From positions 12,021,466 to 12,085,465 of the forward strand of contig CM045746.1 in the NCBI GenBank assembly GCA_024760905.1: DNA of 64,000 bases, in the 5' to 3' direction. Made by a program: the position numbers and the translations under genes. This stretch comes from Plotosus lineatus (lineage: Eukaryota > Chordata > Actinopteri > Siluriformes > Plotosidae). Within the stretch, counting starts at the first letter, position 1; each line of letters opens with the position of its first letter. The notes beneath the pieces were generated by a model. That model saw nothing but the letters and a program-made list of their open reading frames with translations. It searched no databases and had not been told where the DNA came from. Shown in pieces: positions 57,100-64,000 of the stretch.

Positions 57100-57334
57100 A
57101 TGCGCACGCACGCAAATGTGTGCACACACACACAGATGGAAAAATGTCCAGGTTTTGCATATTTGGCCTTGCTTTTGTGACATTTTTTATAACTTATTCC
57201 CCCTATTCTTTCTTAATTTCTTTATTTTTTTTAATTCAATGAATATTTATTATTATTATTATTATTTTAAAAACCACAATATGCACTGAAGCCACATTAA
57301 TTGAAGCGTGAAGTAGTGAGGGATCCCTGTGTGT

Positions 57335-57425
<91 letters not shown>

Positions 57426-57426
57426 T
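57100..57426. repeat. MITE half and GT/TA microsatellite
   Basis: 57100-57329 is the right half of a CAGGGATCCCTC-type MITE ('gaagtagtgagggatccctg'). (GT)n and then (TA)n follow to 57426, where the Tc1 element landed. Confidence 0.8.
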
Positions 57427-57427
57427 A

Positions 57428-58999
57428 CTAGTCCTTCTAAAAAAATTAGCATATTGTGATAAAGTTTATTATTTTCTGTAATGGACTGATAAAAATTAAA
57501 CTTTCATATATTTTAGATTCATTGCACACCAACTGAAATATTTCAGGTCTTTTATTGTTTTAATGCTGATGATTTTGGCATACAGCTCATGAAAACCCAA
57601 AATTCCTATCTCAAAAAATTAGCATATCATGTTCAGGTAGTCTAAACGAGCTATTAAACTAATCATCTGAATCAACCAATTAACTCTTAAACACCTGCAA
57701 AAGATTCCTGAGGCTTTTAAAAACTCCCAGCCTGGTTCATTACTCAAAACCACAATCATGGGTAAGACTGCCGACCTGACTGCTGTCCAGAAGGACATCA
57801 TTGACACCCTCAAGCAAGATGGTAAGACACAGAAAGAAATCTCTGAGCGAATAGGCTGTTCCCAGAGTGCTCTATCAAGCCACCTCAGTGGGACGTCTGT
57901 GGGAAGGAAAAAGTGTGGCAGAAAACGCTGCACAACCAGAAGAGGTGACCGGACCCTGAGGAAGATTGTGTAGAAGGGCCGATTCCAGACCTTGGAGGAC
58001 CTGTGGAAGCAGTGGACTGAGTTACAGGTGCCGCATTCCCCAGGTCAAGCCACTTTTGAACCAGAAACAGCGGCAGAAGCGCCTGACCTGGGCTACAGAG
58101 AAGCAGCACTGGACTGTTGCTCAGTGGTCCAAAGTACTTTTTTCGGATGAAAGCAAATTTTGCACGTCATTCGGAAATCAAGGTGCCAGAGTCTGGAGGA
58201 AGACTGGGGAGAAGGAAATGTCAAAATGCCTGAAGTCCAGTGTCAAGTACCCACAGTCAGTGATGGTCTGGGGTGCCATGTCAGCTGCTGGTGTTGGTCC
58301 ACTGTGTTTTATCAAGGGCAGGGTCAATGCAGCTCGCTATCAGGAGATTTTGGAGCACTTCATGCTTCCATCTGCTGAAAAGCTTTATGGAGATGAAGAT
58401 TTCATTTTTCAGCACGACCTGGCACCTGCTCACAGTGCCAAAACCACTGCTAAATGGTTTACTGATGACCATGCTATTACTGGGCTCAATTGGCCTGCCA
58501 ACTCTCCTGACCTGAAGCCCATAGAGAATCTGTGGGATATTGTGAAGAGAAAGTTGAGAGACACCAGACCCAACACTGTGGATGAGCTTAAGGCCGCTAT
58601 CGAAGCATCCTGGGCCTCCATAACACCTCAGCAGTGCCACAGGCTGATTGTCCCCATGCCACGCCGCATTGAAGCAGTCATTTCTGCAAAAGGATTCCCG
58701 ACCAAGTATTGAGTGCATAACTGAACATAATTATTTGAAGGTTGACCTTTTTTGTATTAAAAAACACTTTTTTTTTTTTTTTTTTTTGGTCAGATGAAAT
58801 ATGCTAATTTTTTGAGATAGGAATTTTGGGTTTTCATGAGCTGTATGCCAAAATCATCAGTATTAAAACAATAAAAGACCTGAAATATTTCAGTTGGTGT
58901 GCAATGAATCTAAAATATATGAAAGTTTATTTTTTCTCAGTACATTACAGAAAATAATGAACTTCATCACAATATGCTAATTTTTTTGAGAAGGACCAG
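57428..58999 (+). mobile_element. Tc1/mariner transposon with about 200-bp inverted repeats
   Basis: 57428-57626 and 58797-58999 are long inverted repeats (CTAGTCCTTCT... and its inverse ...AGAAGGACCAG), each beginning and ending with the word 'aaaaaattagcatat'. TA flanks both sides (57426-57427, 59000-59001). The two repeats are only slightly diverged, so the copy is fairly young. It sits in a TA microsatellite between tma16 and marchf1. Confidence 0.96.
57758..58712 (+). pseudogene. Tc1/mariner transposase with DD35E triad, broken
   Basis: The N-terminal frame gives MGKTADLTAVQKDIIDTLKQ, a helix-turn-helix (TQKEISERIGCSQSALSSHL) and a GRKKCGRKR basic hook, then an in-frame TAG at 57971. 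Beyond it the frame reads KGRFQTLEDLWKQW and then jumps to SYRCRIPQVKPLLNQKQRQK in another frame, as if about 50-60 bases were lost. The catalytic part is complete: FSDES (first D), FQHDLAPAH (second D) and PIENLW (E), with 35 residues between the second D and E, so DD35E rather than the common DD34E. It ends AVISAKGFPTKY. Not functional as it stands. Confidence 0.93.
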
Positions 59000-59002
59000 T
59001 AG

Positions 59003-59007
<5 letters not shown>

Positions 59008-59054
<47 letters not shown>

Positions 59055-59100
59055 GTATATATGTGTATATACACACACACACATACATACATACATACAT
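59008..59100. repeat. GT/TA/CA/CATA microsatellite
   Basis: (GT)n, 'tatatatgtgtatatatgtg', (CA)n and (CATA)n in succession. Confidence 0.9.
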
Positions 59101-59496
59101 AATGCAGCCGTGGGGGGGGCACAAACCAGTGTCTCTCCCTCACGCCGGTCCCAAACCCGGATAAATGCAGAGGGTTGCGTCAGGAAGGGCATCCAGCGTA
59201 AAACAAATACCAAAAAAAAAAAATGCGAGTCACAACAAACAATGTCATACCATTAGATTGAGATGGTTTGGACATGTACAGAGGAGGGATAGTGAGTATA
59301 TTGGTCATAGGATGCTGAGAGTGGAACTACCAGGCAGAAGGCCTAGAGGAAGACCAAAGAGACGATTAATGGATGTGGTGAAGGAGGACATGAAGGTCGT
59401 TGGTGTCAGAGAAGAAGATGCAGAGGACAGGGTGAGATGGCGGCAGATGATTCGCTGTGGCGACCCCTGAAGAGAAAAGCCGAAAGGAAAAGAAGA

Positions 59497-59497
<1 letters not shown>
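59101..59497 (+). mobile_element. RTE-like LINE, 5' UTR joined directly to the 3' end (copy L4)
   Basis: 59101-59215 matches the LINE 5' UTR of copy L2 ('atgcagccgtgg', 'gggttgcgtcaggaagggca'). At 59253 the sequence becomes [20 protein letters not shown] and runs to the 3' end 'cgacccctgaagagaaaagc'. All else is missing. (TA)n follows. Confidence 0.9.
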
Positions 59498-59499
<2 letters not shown>

Positions 59500-59529
<30 letters not shown>

Positions 59530-59660
59530 CATAATAGTTTAACATTAATAATTAATAGAAATACAAAGATTGTGGGGGTTTTTAATTGGTTGAGCTTAAT
59601 TGTTATGTATGATAAGGCTGGATAAAACATTTCCATGTTTCTCATGTTTGCAGCAAATCA

Positions 59661-59694
<34 letters not shown>

Positions 59695-60340
59695 TCCAGA
59701 AAGCCAGGCTTAAAACCTTGGAAAACACCTCAGACAATATAAAGCCAACCAGTTGATTTGAGGTCAGATGCTGAGAGTGTGGTGGTGAGAATGGTTTGGT
59801 TCTGTTTGGAATAGTTTGATGTTTGGAATTTCACGGCTGCTGTTCTATCGACAGTTGTTCAGAGTTTGAGTTTATTACATGATAAATGTACAGTACAAGT
59901 AAAAGACCGCTCATCCAGGGCGGATTGTTTTGCTTCAGTCACTTTATTTATTTAGCTTTTGGGCCTCAGCAGTCGCCTCAGTTTCTCTAATAAGTGCAGC
60001 ATTTAACTTTAATTTGGGAAGACTAGAAAGCACCAGTTGAGGCTTTTTTGACTTCGGGGATCCAAAATAAAATAGTTAAAGTCAGACACCATTAAAGAAC
60101 TGTGGTGTCATGTACTGTAGACATCCTGCCCATTCTTCACAACACGCATTGTACACATTTAAAAAAGAAAAGAAAGAAAGAAGTGCATCACTGAGGATTA
60201 CAGTGGACACAAAGTGTTCATTGTTTTTGGTGTGATCATAGTTAATAAAATCATATCTAGCATATAAGATGTGCACATGAGGAACCAGCCACTGATGTTT
60301 CCTCCGATTCCTAATGAAGACGAATCTGTTTAGTATTTGT
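59500..60340. other. Probable marchf1 3' UTR or intergenic DNA
   Basis: (ATT)n at 59665-59692. TTTATT at 59944-59949 (AATAAA on the minus strand) could be a marchf1 polyadenylation signal, 850 bases after its stop. No coding signal. Confidence 0.35.
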
Positions 60341-60344
60341 TCAC

Positions 60345-60605
60345 AGTGGGCTAGAGGTGGCCTGGTGGTAAGGTGCTGGATTACTGATCCCAAGGTTGGG
60401 GATTCAAGCCTCACTATCACTGGGTTGTCACACAGACACACACACACACACACACCCCAGTGCAGCTAACTGTGTAATCAAAAGCTAGTCATGTCTCCCA
60501 CTGTCTGTGGTGAGACGTTCATGCTGGGTGTCCTCTGCCCTCCCCCAGAGTTGGCCGAGAGCCTCCCCCTGCCCCCAATTAGAATTAAGAGCTTCAGAAT
60601 GAATT
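60345..60605 (+). repeat. SINE head 1 + shortened tail B
   Basis: Head 'gaggtggcctggtggtaagg', a (CA)n run at the place of the usual C-run, central block, and a tail B lacking its first part. Confidence 0.8.
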
Positions 60606-60796
60606 ATGAATGGATTTGTTCACACTACATATTTTTACCATTCTAAATGTCTATGGATGTCTATGGATCTTCTCCATACTTCTGGTCAATTTTTGAGCAT
60701 CTCCACTTTATTCCGGTTAAATTAAAATCTCTCTTCCAGGTCAGAAAATAAATTCTCGGTGTGACAACACAACTGAACATATTCACAATACAAATA

Positions 60797-61071
60797 TCAA
60801 ACTGGCTCCACCTCTGCACTTCCTCCTGTTGCATGACAAGGAATATTAGTTTGGGTTTGGTGGATGGGAAGAAGGTGAAGGGGCGGGGCTTTATCCATTC
60901 CACTGCTCACTGAATCTGGGCAGTTGTGCACAAAAATGATGCGGTTGAAGGCCTTCAGACGTCTCCACAGGTTCAGGTAAACCTTGCACTGAATGTACAT
61001 GAAGATGAGGCCTGCAACTACACTGAGGGCTACAGTACCAAGCTTGGTCCAGAACAGCAACTCCAGTGGGC
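60797..61071 (-). CDS. marchf1: Membrane-associated RING-CH finger 1, last coding exon
   Basis: The acceptor GTTGATGTTGCAG ends just above 61071. The exon completes a split glycine codon and gives 90 more residues to the stop. PLELLFWTKLGTVALSVVAG and LIFMYIQCKVYLNLWRRLKA form the second transmembrane helix and the following basic segment; FNRIIFVHNCPDS and the end SAEVEPV match the MARCHF1/8 C-terminus, MARCHF1 better. MARCHF1 is an E3 ubiquitin ligase of endosomal and plasma membranes that lowers MHC class II and CD86. The RING-CH and first TM exons lie upstream, beyond 64000. Convergence with tma16 reproduces the human 4q32 arrangement. The stretch after NCPDS (MDKAPPLHLLPIHQTQTN) is less conserved. 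Confidence 0.92.
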
Positions 61072-61357
61072 CTGCAACATCAACAAGAGACAGCTGCAGC
61101 ATTGCAACACCACTATACTAAGGTATTACCGGATCGAGGGTCATGCTGCTACAGGAAAGTAATCAACAATTACTAGGTGCTTTGATGTATGAATTTAATG
61201 TTACACTAGATTTCAGCATTTTTACTTTCCCATCTAAACATCTTATATACAAGTTTACTATGCCAGCAATTAGATGCTTTTCTTTGTGTTTGCAATGCAT
61301 GTTTAAACTTGTAATATGTTTGGTTTTTTTTTTTGTTTTTTTTTGGGTGGAATTCTG

Positions 61358-61697
61358 GGGGGCATGGTGGAATAGTTTTGGCCAAACCTTCTCACTGCAA
61401 GTAGTTCTTGGGTTCAAGTCCCGGGCTTGATGAGATTGCTTCTATGTTCTCCCCATGCTTGTGCGAGTTTTCTCCAAGAATTCTGGTTCTCCGCCCCCCC
61501 CGTACAAGGACATGCACATTTATACTAACTGGCTGTTCCAAATTGTCCCTGACTGTGAGTAGTTGAGTGCGTGTGTTGTCCTTGCAATAGCCCATTGAGC
61601 TGGTCAGGGTGTACTCTGCCTTCGCCCAGGGTCGGCTATAATAGGCTCAATCCTCCCTGCAGCCCAAGATAAAGGATTAAGTGGTTCAGCAAATGAA
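61358..61697 (+). repeat. SINE head 3 + tail B, near full length
   Basis: Head 'gggggcatggtggaatagtt', B-box GGGTTCAAGTCCCG, body, tail B ('ggtgtactctgccttcgccc', 'aaggattaagtggttcagc'), and the (AATG) end. Confidence 0.85.
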
Positions 61698-61830
61698 TGA
61701 TTGGAAATTCTTTGAGTATTATCCTTCAGTTATATAGACCATCATCCTTACACAGAACAAGAATTTCAATCTTAAAGCCTATACCACTGTCTGAGCTGCT
61801 CTGACACCGAAATGTGCCATTCTATAATTA

Positions 61831-62225
61831 CAGTGATCCCTCGCTACTTCGTGCTTCAGTTTCTGTGGCTTCAGCACATTGCAGGTTTTTCAAAAACATT
61901 CATCTAAAAAAAAAGGAAGATAGAGGAAAAATTAAGCTAAATTCCATAAAACAATGCCAATTATGCAAAACAAAAACCCCAAACAATCCCAAAAAACCCC
62001 AACAAAACTACTTACATTTTTATGAAAGATGCGCATCTGTGTGCACGTGTGTGTATTTATATTTTATTTACATGTTGTGCATTATTTTTGAATGTTTTTT
62101 GTAATAAGCATTTATAGTGTTGAATATGTATTTATTGATATTACCAAATAAAACGTGCGAATCAAATGATTCGCTGTGGCGACTCCTGAGTAAAAGGGGA
62201 AAAAGTCGAAAGGAAGACAGACAGA
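61831..62225. repeat. MITE left part joined to a tail-A piece
   Basis: 61831-62145 is a CAGGGATCCCTC-type MITE (TA|CAGTGATCCCTCGCTACTTC) lacking its right half; 62151-62225 is tail A ('gattcgctgtggcgactcct'). Confidence 0.75.
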
Positions 62226-62227
62226 CA

Positions 62228-62520
62228 GACCGTATCTGACGTAATAAGCGCCCTGCTCCAAGAAGAGCAATATGGACTTATCAGAAAGTGATGATGAGTA
62301 TTTTTCACCTGCTCACTAAAGTCATAGATTTAAAGATGTTCCTGGCCTGGTTCAATGGGCAGGTAAAGTTGACCTTCATGTTGATTGGCTCGATTTTACT
62401 TCCTGGAAAATGTTTAAAGGAACAGCACCCCCAGGGACAGGTAAGGGCTCTTTTTTTTAATTACTGTATGCTGTTTTCTGTTTATTTTCAGCTGTCACTT
62501 AAGTAATTTGGTTGATACCA
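62228..62520 (+). mobile_element. Remnant of the 'taataagcgccc' pogo-like family
   Basis: 'accgtatctgacgtaataag' and MDLSESDDEYF-like coding sequence match 38166-39110. The right side is degraded. Confidence 0.6.
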
Positions 62521-62540
62521 CAAACTGAACAATACAAATA

Positions 62541-63320
62541 CAGTGATACCGAACATAATTGGTTCCCAGAAAGTGTGTGTAAGACGAAAAGTTCGTCTTC
62601 CGAACATTTATTTCCCATAAGAAACCATTAAAATGAGAATAATCCGTTCCCAGGTCCCCATAAAACATAATTTTCTACTAAATAAGCCTTAAAACTACAC
62701 AAAAATATACCTTATTTTATGTATAATAAATGTGCTATTGTATTGTAATTAAAGAAATAAACTGTACTGTATAATAAAGTGGTTTTATTTACCTTTGTGA
62801 TGGTAGTTGATGGCTTGATGGAATGGAGTGGGAGGAGGAGGGAGGGAGGGACTTACTGTTTGGAAGGAGTGTTTGGAAACGCCTACTGTTTGGAAACACC
62901 CTTAGCCACACACGCACCCTTAATAGCTTCCTTGTTCTTAAGGATGGGAGCAATGGTAGACTTAGCGCACTGGTACTGGGACGCTGAGTCACACAAACGC
63001 ACACCTCGCTCGTGTTTTTCAATGATCTCCGCCTGTGGTGGGGTCTTTTCGGTCCCATAATAGCAAAAGTACACTCAGTATGGTCCAAAATGTCTATCAA
63101 ACACAAACCACTTCCGCACTCAAAGAAAGGGGATGATTTAACTGGGACGCCGTGAGCGTGCGTCAGCTTCTCGTGGCCGCCACCGTGGCGCTGTTCGACC
63201 GCGTGGTTTGATTCGTCCGCCGAAAACTAGTTCGTCAGCAGAGACTATATGCTCGCAAATTTAATGTTCTTGAGGCGAAAAGTTCGTGAGCTTAAGCGTT
63301 CGTCAGCGGAGGTTTTACTG
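62541..63320 (-). mobile_element. pogo-like element with a helix-turn-helix remnant, copy 2
   Basis: Nearly identical to 49001-49819 over most of its length, with TA flanks (62539-62540, 63321-63322). Part of the left inverted repeat (CTCAGCTCAC) is deleted and the GGGA tract is short; a 25-bp segment is duplicated near 62865-62900. It encodes the same MGPK-start domain with frame breaks. Confidence 0.87.
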
Positions 63321-63344
63321 TACCAGTAAAACTCTTTTCTTCTT

Positions 63345-64000
63345 CTTCGTTTCCTTTCACCTTTTCCCTTCAGGGGTCGCCACAGCAAACCATCCGCCTC
63401 CATCTCATCCTATCCTCTGTATCTTCTACTCTTACTCCAACGACCTTCATGTCCTCCTTCACCACATCCATAAATCTTCTCTTTGGTCTTCTTCTCGGCC
63501 TTCTGCCTGGTAGTTCCAACCTCAGCATCCTACTGCCAATATACTCACTATCCCTCCTCTGTACATGTCCAAACCATCTCAATCTAGCCTCTCTGACTTT
63601 GTCTCCAAAACCTCTTACATGTGCTGTCCCTCTGATGTGCTCATTCCTGATCCTATCCATCCTCGTTACTCCCAAAGAGAACCTCAACATTTTCATCTCT
63701 GCTACCTCCAACTCTGCCTCCTGCCTTTTCCCCAGTGCCACTGTTTCTAAACCATACAACATCGCTGGCCTCATCACCGTCCTGTACACTTTTCCTTTCA
63801 TTCTTGCCGATACCTTCCTATCACACATCACACCGGACACTTTTCTCCAACCATTCCAACCTGCCTGCACACGCTTCTTCACCTCTTTTCCACACTCTCC
63901 GTTGCTCTGGATTGTTGAGCCTAAGTACTTAAAATCCTCCACCTTCTTTATCTCTGCTCCCTGTAACCTCACCGTTCCTCTTGGGTCCTTGTCGTTCACA
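63345..64000 (-). pseudogene. RTE-like LINE, C-terminal end (copy L5), continuing past the window
   Basis: On the minus strand it encodes [20 protein letters not shown] through [20 protein letters not shown] to RWRRMVCCGDP without a stop, 209 codons open to the window edge. It is the best preserved of the five copies in this part. Tail A ('ttccctt caggggtcgccac' in reverse) lies at 63345-63390. It begins 25 bases after the pogo-like element. Confidence 0.93.

Noticed and set aside
1..64000. CRISPR array, operon, phage or integrated virus
   Set aside because: No regular repeat-spacer pattern, no bacterial gene layout and no retroviral gag/pol/env frames; the direct repeats seen are SINEs, MITEs or microsatellites.

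Overview
The window looks like a stretch of ray-finned (probably teleost) fish nuclear DNA. Four vertebrate genes are recognisable with GT-AG (one GC-AG) introns, embedded in a dense set of fish-type repeats: RTE-like LINEs, tRNA-derived SINEs, hAT and pogo/Tc1 DNA elements, and long CA/TA microsatellites. There is no prokaryotic or viral gene organisation.

Genes: (1) one coding exon of a neuropeptide Y receptor, best read as npy1r, on the minus strand at 3790-4506. It covers TM1-TM5 and ends at a phase-0 donor; its second coding exon is not in the window. A CpG-rich block with a perfect minus-strand donor near 23.76 kb is a candidate upstream non-coding exon. (2) med28, four exons at 34537-39545 (+), complete, 178 codons. 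(3) tma16, seven coding exons at 43487-56584 (+), 195 codons, whose first coding exon contributes only the ATG and seems to use a GC donor. (4) the last coding exon of marchf1 at 60797-61071 (-), convergent with tma16. In human 4q32 the order is NPY1R, NPY5R, TKTL2, TMA16, MARCHF1, so the block is conserved. Here med28 sits inside it, and no npy5r or tktl2 reading frame is visible in between.

Layout: 0-5 kb holds the npy1r exon and its expanded 3' intron; 5-34 kb is almost entirely repeats, including three RTE-like or other LINE pseudogenes (11.2-12.7, 20.2-21.5, 29.0-31.3 kb), a split telomere-like minisatellite (24.3/25.6 kb) and a CpG block; 34-40 kb is med28, with a nested DNA-transposon complex in its third intron; 40-43 kb holds LINE pieces and a pogo-like element; 43-57 kb is tma16, with introns filled by MITEs; 57-61 kb is the convergent tma16/marchf1 interval, containing a Tc1/mariner copy with a DD35E triad; 61-64 kb is marchf1 intron with pogo and LINE copies.

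I see no unknown multi-gene system. The most interesting structure is in the repeats. SINE 'heads' and 'tails' are mixed modularly: head 1 occurs with tails A and B, head 3 with tails B and C, and tail A is the 3' end of the RTE-like LINE in the same window. At least eight different CAG-ended, TA-flanked element families coexist, several nested inside each other with readable insertion order. The genes have unrelated cellular roles (neuropeptide signalling, Mediator, ribosome assembly, membrane ubiquitin ligase); their proximity reflects inherited synteny, not a pathway.
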